Assembly: GCA_001897375.1 (NCBI GenBank)
Contig: MKSU01000015.1
Location: 62,001-126,000 of the forward strand
Direction of reading: 5' to 3'
DNA: 64,000 nucleotides
Origin: Sphingomonas sp. 67-36
GTDB lineage: Bacteria; Pseudomonadota; Alphaproteobacteria; Sphingomonadales; Sphingomonadaceae
The translations under genes and the position numbers were made by a program. The notes under the pieces were generated by a model. That model had not been told where the DNA came from. It did no database searches and was given only the letters and a program-made list of their open reading frames with translations. Shown here piece by piece: positions 26,844-35,209 of the stretch (its first letter is position 1; the number at the start of each line of letters is the position of its first letter).

Positions 26844-27491
26844 CTACGCAGCCCCGCCGTCGCCGCGATATTTGATTTCGAGGTAGCGCCCGCGCGTCGC
26901 GAGCGAATCGAGATCGCCCTGCGCCAGTTCCTCGGACATCTGGCCGATCTCCCGCTCGATCAGCTCCAGCCCCTCGACAAGCTGGCGATCCGGCGTCTTG
27001 CCGTTGCGCGGGGTGGCGCGCAGCTCGCGCGGCACGCGCTGATAATCGCGCACGAATTCGGGAAGCTGCTCCCCGACCAGCCGGCGGATTTCGGCCGTCG
27101 CGGGCGTCTCCTCATGGATCGCGGCAAGCTGCGCCCCGAGCGTGTCGAGCCGCACCCCGATCCGGTCGGCGATCGACACCGCGGGCGCCGGCAGCGCGAG
27201 CCGCTGCGCATCGAGCCAGCGCGCCGTTTGCGTGGGGAGGGCGCGGATGTCCGCCTGCCGCAGCCGCTCCGGTGCGACCGGTGCATCGGGCGGCCATACC
27301 GCCAGCGTCACCGTCGCGGCGATCAGGATCGCCGCATCGGCGATCGCGATCCGCGCCAGCCGCCGGCCGAGCCGCTTCGCGCCCGCGCTGCGCCGGCGGC
27401 GGAGCATGTAGCCGGCGTCGTAATGCGCGCCGGTGATCCGCTCATAGGCCGCGCGGGCGGCGGCGATCGTCTGGTCCGACGTTTCGCTCAC
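26844..27491 (-). CDS. XpaC-like membrane protein coupled to telA
   Basis: A 215-residue protein with one clear membrane segment (IADAAILIAATVTLAVWPP, near residues 49-67) after a very basic stretch (RRRRSAGAKRLGRRLAR), then a long helical, charged C-terminal region with heptad-like spacing. It overlaps telA by ATGA. Genes paired with telA often encode XpaC/5-bromo-4-chloroindolyl phosphate hydrolysis family proteins; the resemblance is in layout and position rather than a firm motif. It may recruit TelA to the membrane. Confidence 0.55.
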   Translation of the reverse strand: MSETSDQTIAAARAAYERITGAHYDAGYMLRRRRSAGAKRLGRRLARIAIADAAILIAATVTLAVWPPDAPVAPERLRQADIRALPTQTARWLDAQRLALPAPAVSIADRIGVRLDTLGAQLAAIHEETPATAEIRRLVGEQLPEFVRDYQRVPRELRATPRNGKTPDRQLVEGLELIEREIGQMSEELAQGDLDSLATRGRYLEIKYRGDGGAA

Positions 27492-28696
27492 ATCGACTCC
27501 AGCTTGAAATTATCCTGCGGCGCGGCGATCTGGTTCTGCGCGGCGCCCTCGGCGCGGGCGATATAGCCGCGCGATTTCTCCACCTCTCGGCCCAAAGTGT
27601 CGACGGTGGCCTTCATCGAATCGAGCGCCTTCATCTTGAAGGTGTCGATCGCGTCCATCGTGTCGTAGATGTTCTGGAAGGCGCGTTGCAGCGTCTCCAG
27701 CGGGATCGCGGACGATGCGGCCTGCTCATGGATGCGCGCGGTGTTCGAGCGCAGCAGCTTGCCGGTCGAATCGATGATGTTGGCGGTGGTGGTGTTGAGC
27801 TGGGTGATCTGCTCCAGCACCAGCTTCTGGTTGGTCATCGCCTGCGCCACGGTGACGGCGGTGCGCAGCGCCGAGACGGTGGTGGTGGAGGCACGATCGA
27901 CGCCCTTGATCAGCTCGACATTGTTCTTCTTGACCAGATCGAGCGCGAGATAGCCCTGCACCGTCACCGCCATCTGCGTCAGCAGGTCCTGCGTGCGCTG
28001 GCGGGCGTAGAACAGCGCGCTCTCGCGGATCGCCTTGGCCTTGGCCGGATCGGTCGCGTCCAGCTCGTTCGCCTTGTCCTCCAGCTTGCCGTCCATCAGC
28101 CGCGAGAGGTGGATCATCTGCTCCAGCCGGCCCATCGCCGACCACAGGTTCGCGCGCTCGGTATCGATCGCGGCATTGTCCATCAGCAGCTCGTCCTTGC
28201 CGGAGGCGAGGCTGCGCAGGATCGAGGCGATGTGCGTCTGGCTGGATTTGTAGCTGTCGAAATAATTCCGCATCTTGTTGCCGAACGGAATGATCCCGAA
28301 CAGCTTCTGCGGCGCGGTGAGATTGCCCTTCCGGCCCGGATCGAGATCCTCCACCACGCGGCGGAGCTGGGCGAGGTCCTTCCCCACGCCGGTTTCCTGA
28401 TCCATCGCGCGCACCGGGCGATCGAGGAAGCGGTTGGACTGGCCGGCGGCGTCGCGGATCTCCTTCGCGCCCATCGCGGTGATCGCATCGACGCGCTTGC
28501 CGAATTCGGGCGAGTTGGCGTCCTGCGCCACGAGCTGCGCGACGAAATGGTCGACCCGCTCCTCCAGCTTGCTTTTGGTGCCGTCGTCGACGGGGACCAG
28601 CCCGGCGGCTTTCTCCGCGGGGACGGTCGGCACCGGATCGGGCGGCGTCAGCTTCAGCGCGAACTCGTCGGTGGTCGTCTCGGGGGTGGTCGCCAT
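27488..28696 (-). CDS. telA: Toxic anion resistance protein, TelA/KlaA family
   Basis: A 402-residue soluble, mostly helical protein of the TelA family, named for tellurite-resistance loci but also found widely as a chromosomal gene linked to envelope stress. Family segments include KLFGIIPFGNKMRNYFDSYKSSQ near residues 138-160, LWSAMGRLEQMIHL near residue 187 and LVKKNNVELIKGVDRASTTTVSALRTAV near residues 257-284. It is preceded by a palindromic site at 28749-28766 and is followed by the coupled membrane protein gene. Confidence 0.88.
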   Translation of the reverse strand: MATTPETTTDEFALKLTPPDPVPTVPAEKAAGLVPVDDGTKSKLEERVDHFVAQLVAQDANSPEFGKRVDAITAMGAKEIRDAAGQSNRFLDRPVRAMDQETGVGKDLAQLRRVVEDLDPGRKGNLTAPQKLFGIIPFGNKMRNYFDSYKSSQTHIASILRSLASGKDELLMDNAAIDTERANLWSAMGRLEQMIHLSRLMDGKLEDKANELDATDPAKAKAIRESALFYARQRTQDLLTQMAVTVQGYLALDLVKKNNVELIKGVDRASTTTVSALRTAVTVAQAMTNQKLVLEQITQLNTTTANIIDSTGKLLRSNTARIHEQAASSAIPLETLQRAFQNIYDTMDAIDTFKMKALDSMKATVDTLGREVEKSRGYIARAEGAAQNQIAAPQDNFKLESM

Positions 28697-28748
28697 GTTT
28701 TCCTCCAGCGATGCGCGAGCATGACCCGCCCGCGCCGCGCGTTCAACT

Positions 28749-28766
28749 GTGTTGCATATGTAACAC
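28749..28766. promoter_or_regulatory. 18-nt near-perfect palindrome upstream of telA
   Basis: GTGTTGCAT and ATGTAACAC form an inverted repeat with one mismatched position, centred about 61 bases upstream of the telA start. Size, symmetry and place fit an operator for a dimeric helix-turn-helix regulator; the ATGT/ACAT ends resemble PadR-type sites. No regulator gene is adjacent. Confidence 0.5.
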
Positions 28767-28806
28767 GCTGGCGGGCCGGTTCAACAGCCATGAACTGGGC
28801 GCGCGC

Positions 28807-29322
28807 TCATTTCGGCACGGCGGATACCATCACCCCGGTCGAGAGCGGCTCGGTGCCCGCGATCTGAAGCAGGTAACGGCCGGGCTGGAGATCGAAATCG
28901 ACCATCTTGCGGATGCCGCTGCACACCGGCCCGTGACCGTGCGCGACCGAGGGGAGCGACCGGCCGTTCCGCACCACGTCGATCCACGCGGCGCTGCCCA
29001 GCGCGACGCGATAGCGCCCGGGGGTAGTGACGGCGAAGCCGAACAGGCCGCCGCCGCTTTCCGCCGCCGGCGTTCTGGCTGGAGGCACCGCGAAATCGAT
29101 CTGGCCGATCGGAAGCAACGTGGCGCGGGCGCTCGACCCGATCGGGAGCAGGGCCTTGCCCACCTCGCCGGCGCGAACGGCCGCTGCGACCGGGGCCATT
29201 TTCGACCAGCCCCCCATGCCGCCGGGCGGGGCCACGGGAGCCGCGCAGGCAGGAGGCCCGGCGGGGGCCATCGGCGCGGCCTGCGCCAGCGCGAGCATGA
29301 GAGGGACAAGGGGGCTGGGCAT
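28807..29322 (-). CDS. Exported hypothetical protein
   Basis: A 171-residue protein with a hydrophobic N-terminus (PLVPLMLALAQAAP) and two cysteines, so probably secreted to the periplasm. The middle is alanine- and proline-rich. The C-terminal part from about residue 90 (GLFGFAVTTPGRYRVALGSAAW, then GHGPVCSGIRKMVDFDL and GRYLLQIAG) looks like a beta-sandwich domain. Similar sphingomonad proteins are often mislabelled homogentisate dioxygenase; nothing here supports that activity. It diverges from typA across 108 bases. The start is set at MPSPLVPL, since upstream sequence gives no signal peptide. Confidence 0.7.
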   Translation of the reverse strand: MPSPLVPLMLALAQAAPMAPAGPPACAAPVAPPGGMGGWSKMAPVAAAVRAGEVGKALLPIGSSARATLLPIGQIDFAVPPARTPAAESGGGLFGFAVTTPGRYRVALGSAAWIDVVRNGRSLPSVAHGHGPVCSGIRKMVDFDLQPGRYLLQIAGTEPLSTGVMVSAVPK

Positions 29323-29430
29323 CGTCTGGCGCTCCGCGTATCGGTTTTGCGCAAGCTCTAGCCGCAATGCAGCAAATAGGCTATCGGCGCGCGCAACGCG
29401 CCGCGTTCTGCGGCCATTCCAGGAATTCAG

Positions 29431-31251
29431 ATGAATCTGCGCAATATCGCCATCATCGCGCACGTCGATCATGGCAAGACCACCCTTGTGGACCAGCTCT
29501 TCCGCCAGTCCGGCACGTTCCGCGACAATCAGCGCGTCGAGGAGCGCGCGATGGACTCGAACGATCTGGAGCGCGAGCGCGGCATCACCATCCTCGCCAA
29601 GCCGACCTCGATCGAGTGGGAAGGCACGCGCATCAACATCGTCGACACGCCCGGCCACGCCGATTTCGGCGGCGAGGTGGAGCGCATACTGTCGATGGTC
29701 GACGGCGTGATCCTGCTGGTCGATTCGGCCGAAGGCGCGATGCCGCAGACCAAGTTCGTCACCGGCAAGGCGCTGGCGCTGGGCCTGCGCCCGATCGTCG
29801 TGGTCAACAAGATCGACCGTGCCGACGCCCGCGCGCAGGAAGTGCTGGACGAGGTGTTCGACCTGTTCGTCACGCTCGACGCGAGCGACGAGCAGCTCGA
29901 TTTCCCGGTGCTGTTCGCCTCCGGCCGCAACGGCTATGCCGGCGACAACCCCGATGTGCGCGAGGGCACGCTGCGCCCGCTGTTCGAGAAGATCGTCGGC
30001 CATGTCCCGCCGCCCGCGCTGGATCAGGACGCGCCGTTCTCGTTCCTCGTCACCTTGCTCGATCGCGACAATTTCCTCGGCCGCATCCTCACCGGGCGCG
30101 TGCAGTCGGGCGTGGTGAAGCTCAACCAGCCGATCCATGCGCTCGATCAGGAGGGCAAGGTGATCGAGACGGGCCGCGCCTCGAAGCTGATGAGCTTCCG
30201 TGGCCTTGAGCGCGTGCCGGTGGAGGAAGCGCGGGCGGGCGACATCATCAGCCTCGCCGGCCTGACGGTGGCGACGGTGGCGAACACGATCGCGGACACC
30301 AGCATCGAGACGCCGATCCGCGCGCAGCCGATCGACCCGCCGACGCTCTCGATGCGCTTCGCGGTGAACGACAGCCCGATGGCCGGGCGCGAGGGCAGCA
30401 AGGTCACGTCGCGCATGATCCGCGATCGCCTGATGCGCGAGGCGGAGTCGAACGTCGCGATCAAGATCACCGAGGCGGCGGACAAGGATTCGTTCGAGGT
30501 CGCCGGGCGCGGCGAGCTTCAGCTCGGCGTGCTGATCGAGACGATGCGCCGCGAGGGCTTCGAGCTGGGCATCAGCCGCCCGCGCGTGCTGTTCCGCGAC
30601 GGCGAGAACGGCCGCGAGGAGCCGTATGAGACGGTCGTCATCGACGTGGACGAGGAGTTCAGCGGCACGGTCGTCGACAAGATGAACCAGCGCAAGGCGG
30701 AGATGACCGACATGCGCCCGTCCGGCGGCGGCAAGACGCGCATCACCTTCTCCGCGCCCAGCCGTGGCCTGATCGGCTATCACGGCGAATTCCTGTCCGA
30801 CACGCGCGGCACCGGCATCATGAACCGGCTGTTCGAGAAATACGGCCCGTACAAGGGCCAGATCGACGGCCGGAAGAACGGCGTGCTGATCTCGAACGGC
30901 TCGGGCGAGGCCAATGCCTATGCGCTGAACGCGCTGGAGGATCGCGGCATCCTGATGGTCGCGCCAGGCGATCCGCTCTACGAGGGCATGATCATCGGCG
31001 AGAATGCCAAGACGGACGACCTCGAGGTCAATCCGATGAAGGCGAAGCAACTCACCAACTTCCGCGCCTCGGGCGGCAAGGACGATGCGATCCGCCTGAC
31101 CCCGCCGAAGAAGATGACGCTGGAGCAGGCGATCGCGTACATCGACGACGACGAAATGGTGGAGGTGACGCCCAAGTCGATCCGCCTGCGCAAGCGCTTC
31201 CTCGATCCGCACGAGCGCAAGCGCGCGGCGCGCTCGAAGGAAGCGGCCTGA
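29431..31251 (+). CDS. typA: Translational GTPase TypA/BipA
   Basis: A 606-residue ribosome-associated GTPase with EF-G-like domains, needed for ribosome assembly and growth under stress or cold. G1 is AHVDHGKTT (residues 9-17), G3 DTPGHADF and G4 NKID; an elongation-factor domain 2 and the characteristic C-terminal domain follow ([18 protein letters not shown]). Length fits BipA exactly. It is a single gene, followed by a repeat and a strong bidirectional terminator. Confidence 0.96.
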   Translation: MNLRNIAIIAHVDHGKTTLVDQLFRQSGTFRDNQRVEERAMDSNDLERERGITILAKPTSIEWEGTRINIVDTPGHADFGGEVERILSMVDGVILLVDSAEGAMPQTKFVTGKALALGLRPIVVVNKIDRADARAQEVLDEVFDLFVTLDASDEQLDFPVLFASGRNGYAGDNPDVREGTLRPLFEKIVGHVPPPALDQDAPFSFLVTLLDRDNFLGRILTGRVQSGVVKLNQPIHALDQEGKVIETGRASKLMSFRGLERVPVEEARAGDIISLAGLTVATVANTIADTSIETPIRAQPIDPPTLSMRFAVNDSPMAGREGSKVTSRMIRDRLMREAESNVAIKITEAADKDSFEVAGRGELQLGVLIETMRREGFELGISRPRVLFRDGENGREEPYETVVIDVDEEFSGTVVDKMNQRKAEMTDMRPSGGGKTRITFSAPSRGLIGYHGEFLSDTRGTGIMNRLFEKYGPYKGQIDGRKNGVLISNGSGEANAYALNALEDRGILMVAPGDPLYEGMIIGENAKTDDLEVNPMKAKQLTNFRASGGKDDAIRLTPPKKMTLEQAIAYIDDDEMVEVTPKSIRLRKRFLDPHERKRAARSKEAA

Positions 31252-31262
31252 CCGGAGCCGTG

Positions 31263-31339
31263 CGTCGCCCCGGCGAAAGTCCGGGGCGCGTGCGGCGGTC
31301 GCGCTTGCGGCCCGAGATCCGGGCTTTCGCCGGGTGACG
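31263..31339. repeat. Inverted repeat element after typA
   Basis: CGCCCCGG and CCGGGGCG (31266-31273 and 31281-31288) form an inner hairpin. An outer copy of the arm, CCGGGCTTTCGCCGGGTGACG (near 31319-31339), is the imperfect reverse complement of CGTCGCCCCGGCGAAAGTCCGG at 31264-31285. The same core is found in the gap-pgk spacer. No coding capacity. Confidence 0.6.
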
Positions 31340-31344
31340 TGACA

Positions 31345-31380
31345 AAAAGGGCGGCGTGGTATCGACCACGCCGCCCTTTT
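31345..31380. terminator. Bidirectional intrinsic terminator between typA and a TonB receptor gene
   Basis: AAAAGGGCGGCGTGGT and ACCACGCCGCCCTTTT form a perfect 16-bp stem around ATCG. The T run on either strand makes it a classic intrinsic terminator in both directions; it lies 93 bases after the typA stop and 46 bases beyond the receptor stop. Confidence 0.92.
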
Positions 31381-31426
31381 ACTTTGCCGGTACGGCCGGG
31401 GCGGATCGCGCCGCCCCGGCTCCCGA

Positions 31427-33757
31427 TCAGTTGAACTTGCCGGACACCGAAACGCCGATGACGCGCGGCTCGTTGTAAACCGCCGCCATATAGTTCTCGA
31501 TCACGCCCTTGAGGTTCTGCTCGTTGGTGAGGTTGCGGGCGAACGCCGCGATCTCATACTTCTTGTCCGGCGTGGTGTAGCCGACCTTGAGACCCAGTTC
31601 GAGGTTGCCGTCCGCGTAGAACTCCTTCGTCCGGTAGAGCACGAAGTTGGTGTAGCCCTGCACGTTCACGTCGGTGTTGACGAAGAACGCGCCGCCGTTG
31701 CCCAGCGGGATGTCGTAGCGCACCGCCGCGTCGACGTTGAAGGTCGGCGCGTTGGGCAGCGGGTTGCCGTTGACCGACACGAAATAGGCCTTGCCGGTGC
31801 CCGATCCAGTGGTGAACGCGATTGGGTTGAGCACGGTGCAGACCATCACGCCGTTCAGGCTGCACACCTGTGCATAGGCGTTGGGGTCCTTGATCTTGGT
31901 GTGCAGCGCGCTAGCGCCCAGCGTGAAGGTGATGTTGCGGATCGGCCGCCACTCCGCTTCCGCCTCGATGCCGTAGGCGTTGGCGTGATCGGCGTTGAAC
32001 AGAACGCCGTTGCCGTTCGAGTCGTTGCCGTTGAGCTGGATGTTCTTCACCGTATAGGCGAAGGCCGTGGCGTTGAAGCGCAGGTTCGAGGTCGGCTGCG
32101 ACTTGAAGCCCGCCTCATACGACATGATCGTTTCCGAATCCGCCGTGGTGAACGGCGCGCCGAACACCGCCGAACGACCCTGGATGGTCGGGCCGCGGAA
32201 GCCGCGCGCGACTCGGGCGTAGAGATTCAGGTCCGGATTCACCGTATAGAGCGCGGACACGTCCCAGCTCGGCTCCTTGCCGACGAGGCGCACGTCGCTC
32301 GGCGCGTTCGCGGGGAAGTTGACCGAACCGTCGGCGCGCAGCGCCGGCTGCAGCAAGGTGGTGCGCTTGCGATCCTCGGTATAGCGCGCGCCGCCCGTCA
32401 GGGTCAGCTTGCCGATCGTGTAGCTCGCCTGGCCGAACGCCGCCCAGGAGGTGTTCACGTCATGCAGGCGCACCCAGTTGTTGGGGTTGTAGCCCGGCGA
32501 GGTCGGCAGCAGGAAATAACCGCGCTGGTAGAAGTCCGTGATGTCGCGGCTGTCGAAATAGAAGCCGCCGAACTGCCACTTGAACGGGCCGTCGCCGTTC
32601 GAGGCGAGGCGCAGTTCCTGCGTCCACTGGTCCAGCCCGCGCAGATAGCCCTCGCTCTGGCCGTAGCCGTTCGGGTTGCCGAGATACGGGAAGTTGACCG
32701 CCGCGCCGCCGTCCGTGTCGCCACGGCTGTAGCCCGAGGAATGCTCATAGGCGGTGATCGAGGTGAGCGTCGCGCCGCCGAAATTCCACGCCGCGCGCAG
32801 CGAAGCGCCCTGCGTCTTATAGGCCTGCACGTTATTGTCGGCCTCGTCATAGGAGACGATATCGCGCGCCGTCGTCTGGGCGTTGTTCGAGCCCTTTTGC
32901 AGCGCGCCGCGATGGAACAGCGTCGAGGTGCCGTCATAGTCGCGGACATGGCCCGACAGGTCGATCGAGAAATTGTCGGTCGGGGTGAACAGCAGCTGGA
33001 GGCGGGCGTTGCGGTCATTGAAGCCGCCCATCACGTCCTTGCCGCCCCTGGTGCCGTCGAAGCTCGGGCCGGTGTAATTGTTGCTGACCCAGTTGTCGCG
33101 GTGCTGCCACAGGCCGGAGATGCGGAACGCCAGCTTGTCGGCGACGATCGGGCCGCCGAGGCCAACGTCCGCCGACACCGTGTTGTAGCTGCCCCATGAG
33201 GCGGAGCCGCGGCCTTCCCAGTCCATCGTCGGCTTGTTGGTGTCGAACTTGATGATGCCGGCGGTGGTGTTGCGGCCGAACAGCGAGCCCTGCGGGCCGC
33301 GCAGCACTTCCACCTGCGCCACGTCATAGACCGGGTTCGACTTCAGCACGACATGTTCGAGCACGACGTCGTCCTGGATGATCGACACCGGCTGCGACGC
33401 GCCGAGATAGAAGTCCACGTTGCCGAGGCCGCGGATGTAGAAGCGCGGGAAGATGCGGCCGGTTGTCGTCTCGACGTAAAGGCTCGGCACGCGACCGGAG
33501 AGCGCGAGGATGTCCTCGCCCGCCGCCTGGAAGTTGCGCAGGTCGGCGCCGCCGACCGCCGCGACCGACACCGGCACGCGCTGCAAATTCTCGCTGCGGC
33601 GCTCGGCGGTGACGACGATATCGCCCAGCCCCGCGCTGTCGGAGGCGGCGGCGGGAGCGGCGGTGTCCACGTTCTGGGCCTGCGCGGGGATTGCGGAGAC
33701 GGCGAGGCCGGCGGCCACGCCCGCGAGCAGCGCGGGGCGGATGCGATTGATCGACAC
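31427..33757 (-). CDS. TonB-dependent receptor
   Basis: A 776-residue outer-membrane receptor. Signal peptide ends near AQAQN (residue 28), a TonB box follows (GDIVVTAERR, residues 45-54), then the plug domain (VEVLRGPQGSLFGRNTTAGII near residues 148-168) and a 22-strand barrel ending in FN. This plug form is the FecA/CirA-like type common in sphingomonads for plant-derived or unknown nutrients. The start is a GTG at 33755-33757, preceded by AGAGGG; no in-frame ATG gives the signal peptide. The 189-base spacer upstream should hold its promoter. Ligand unknown. Confidence 0.92.
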   Translation of the reverse strand: MSINRIRPALLAGVAAGLAVSAIPAQAQNVDTAAPAAASDSAGLGDIVVTAERRSENLQRVPVSVAAVGGADLRNFQAAGEDILALSGRVPSLYVETTTGRIFPRFYIRGLGNVDFYLGASQPVSIIQDDVVLEHVVLKSNPVYDVAQVEVLRGPQGSLFGRNTTAGIIKFDTNKPTMDWEGRGSASWGSYNTVSADVGLGGPIVADKLAFRISGLWQHRDNWVSNNYTGPSFDGTRGGKDVMGGFNDRNARLQLLFTPTDNFSIDLSGHVRDYDGTSTLFHRGALQKGSNNAQTTARDIVSYDEADNNVQAYKTQGASLRAAWNFGGATLTSITAYEHSSGYSRGDTDGGAAVNFPYLGNPNGYGQSEGYLRGLDQWTQELRLASNGDGPFKWQFGGFYFDSRDITDFYQRGYFLLPTSPGYNPNNWVRLHDVNTSWAAFGQASYTIGKLTLTGGARYTEDRKRTTLLQPALRADGSVNFPANAPSDVRLVGKEPSWDVSALYTVNPDLNLYARVARGFRGPTIQGRSAVFGAPFTTADSETIMSYEAGFKSQPTSNLRFNATAFAYTVKNIQLNGNDSNGNGVLFNADHANAYGIEAEAEWRPIRNITFTLGASALHTKIKDPNAYAQVCSLNGVMVCTVLNPIAFTTGSGTGKAYFVSVNGNPLPNAPTFNVDAAVRYDIPLGNGGAFFVNTDVNVQGYTNFVLYRTKEFYADGNLELGLKVGYTTPDKKYEIAAFARNLTNEQNLKGVIENYMAAVYNEPRVIGVSVSGKFN

Positions 33758-33946
33758 GATGATACCCTCTTTTGGCTTATGTTCGACGGGGAGGACGCTC
33801 AGTCACGAGGTCTGCGAGCGCGCGACGCCAAAAGCGCCGAAAGGCCCGCATTCTCCCGACTCGTGCTGGTGCTCCACCCGCTGCCGATGGCCGCTAGGGG
33901 CAATTTGTGTCCGAATAATGAAATATCCGGTCCCGGCGTGAGGCCG

Positions 33947-34348
33947 TCAGCGCGCGGCCATCCGCTCGATCGCCGCCCATTCCGCATCCCCGACCGGGGA
34001 GACCGAAAGCCGCGATTGCCGCAGCATCGGCAGCGCGGCGAGCGCCGGTTCCGCCTTCATCGCGGCAAGCGTGACGGGGTGAGGCAATGGCGCGACCGGC
34101 CTGATCGCCACCGACACCCAATTGCCCTCGTCGCCATCCTTGCGCGGGCCGCGTGTCACCTCGGCGACGCCCACGGCGGCCTTCTCCTTGCCGCTGTGAT
34201 AGATCAGCGCGCGGTCGCCGGGCCGCATCGCGCGGAGATGCGCGGCGGCGGCATTGTTGCGCACGCCATCCCACTCGGTGCCGCCGTCGCGCACCAGATC
34301 GTCCCACGAATAGCTTTCAGGCTCGGATTTCAGCAGCCAATGTGACAT
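33947..34348 (-). CDS. EVE domain-containing protein
   Basis: A 133-residue single-domain protein. The segments HWLLKSEPESYSWDDL (residues 3-18), WDGVRNNAAAAHLRAM (residues 26-41) and GDRALIYHSG (residues 44-53) are the EVE/PUA-like core, an aromatic-cage fold that binds modified bases in DNA or RNA. No restriction enzyme or modification gene is near, so a house-keeping role is as likely as defence. It diverges from the secreted Gly/Tyr-rich protein gene. Confidence 0.92.
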   Translation of the reverse strand: MSHWLLKSEPESYSWDDLVRDGGTEWDGVRNNAAAAHLRAMRPGDRALIYHSGKEKAAVGVAEVTRGPRKDGDEGNWVSVAIRPVAPLPHPVTLAAMKAEPALAALPMLRQSRLSVSPVGDAEWAAIERMAAR

Positions 34349-34481
34349 GATGTATCACCTAAACAGAGGGTGAATGCCGTATTCCGGCCTCATTCAGCCC
34401 GACTCGGCTAGCAAAGGCAACACGGTCGCACCATCGTGCGTTGGTCATGCGAACCGGTGTTGAGAGTTCTGGAGGTTCGAG

Positions 34482-34826
34482 ATGAATGGCTTTCTGAAAA
34501 AGGCGGGCCTTGGCGCGGCGCTGGCGGCGACCGCGCTTGTCGCGGCGGCTCCGGCCGATGCGCAGCGGTGGGGCGGCTATCGTCACTATGGCCATGGCTA
34601 TCGTGGCGGTGACGCGGGCGCGGCGGCGCTGGTCGGCGGGATCGTCGGCCTCGGCATCGGCGCGGCGATCGCGTCGAACAACCGCCCCTATGGCTATTAT
34701 GATCGCGGCTATTACGGGCCGCCGCCGGCTTATTATTACGAGCGGCCCTATTATCCGCGCTGCTGGACGAGCTGGCGCTGGGATCCCTATTGGGGCCGCG
34801 ACGTGCCGGTGCGCGTCTGCCGCTGA
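34482..34826 (+). CDS. Secreted glycine/tyrosine-rich small protein
   Basis: A 114-residue protein with a signal peptide ending near ADAQ (residue 28). A glycine-zipper-like segment (GAAALVGGIVGLGIGAAIAS) follows a Gly/His/Tyr-rich stretch, and the last 45 residues are dense in tyrosine and proline with two cysteines. This is a common sphingomonad type of unknown function, probably periplasmic or outer-membrane associated. GGAGG lies 7 bases before the ATG. Confidence 0.78.
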   Translation: MNGFLKKAGLGAALAATALVAAAPADAQRWGGYRHYGHGYRGGDAGAAALVGGIVGLGIGAAIASNNRPYGYYDRGYYGPPPAYYYERPYYPRCWTSWRWDPYWGRDVPVRVCR

Positions 34827-34925
34827 TCGCGGCCGGCTTCTACGAGGTCACGCAGGAGCGGCGCGGGTATCCCCCGCGCCGTTTTTGCGTTGGTTCGGCG
34901 GCGATGATCCGCTAAGCGCGCCGCC

Positions 34926-35201
34926 ATGAGCGATACTCCTCCAGACCATCTGTCGATCGACCCCCGCAGCCCGCATTTCGCCCGCGAGGCGCTGGAACGC
35001 GGCGTCGGCATCCGCTTCAAGGGCGCGGAGCGCAAGGACGTCGAGGAATATTCGATCAGCGAAGGCTGGATCCGCGTCGCGCTGGGCAAGAAGGTCGATC
35101 GCCACGGCCGCCCGCTGACGATCAAGCTCTCCGGCCCGGTCGAGGCGTGGTTCGAGCGCCCGGCGGAAGGCGAGGACGAAGGCGAGGGCGAGGAGGCTTA
35201 A
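34926..35201 (+). CDS. DUF3297 family protein
   Basis: A 91-residue soluble protein. PDHLSIDPRSPHFAREALERGVGIRFKGAERKDVEEY is the DUF3297 signature; an acidic tail follows (AEGEDEGEGEEA). Function unknown. Its TAA stop interlocks with the TAA of the convergent ABC-F gene inside a 20-nt palindrome, so the two genes share two stop-codon bases. Confidence 0.88.
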   Translation: MSDTPPDHLSIDPRSPHFAREALERGVGIRFKGAERKDVEEYSISEGWIRVALGKKVDRHGRPLTIKLSGPVEAWFERPAEGEDEGEGEEA

Positions 35202-35209
35202 GCCTCCTC
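35190..35209. repeat. 20-nt perfect palindrome holding both stop codons of convergent genes
   Basis: GAGGAGGCTT is followed at once by its reverse complement. Read from either strand it encodes Glu-Glu-Ala-stop, which is the C-terminus of both the DUF3297 protein and the ABC-F protein. In RNA it would form a short hairpin at each message end. Confidence 0.85.

Noticed and set aside
27488-28696. telA as sign of a tellurite-resistance mobile island
   Set aside because: No ter genes, integrase or change in base composition is seen; flanking genes are pgk and typA, so it is a chromosomal telA.
28807-31212. 801-residue minus-strand frame spanning typA
   Set aside because: Only its last 171 residues are a likely gene (secreted hypothetical). 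The rest is antisense to typA and of low-complexity Arg/His/Leu composition.
33947-34348. EVE-domain gene as part of a restriction or defence island
   Set aside because: Neighbours are a TonB receptor and a small secreted protein; no nuclease, methylase or other defence gene is near.
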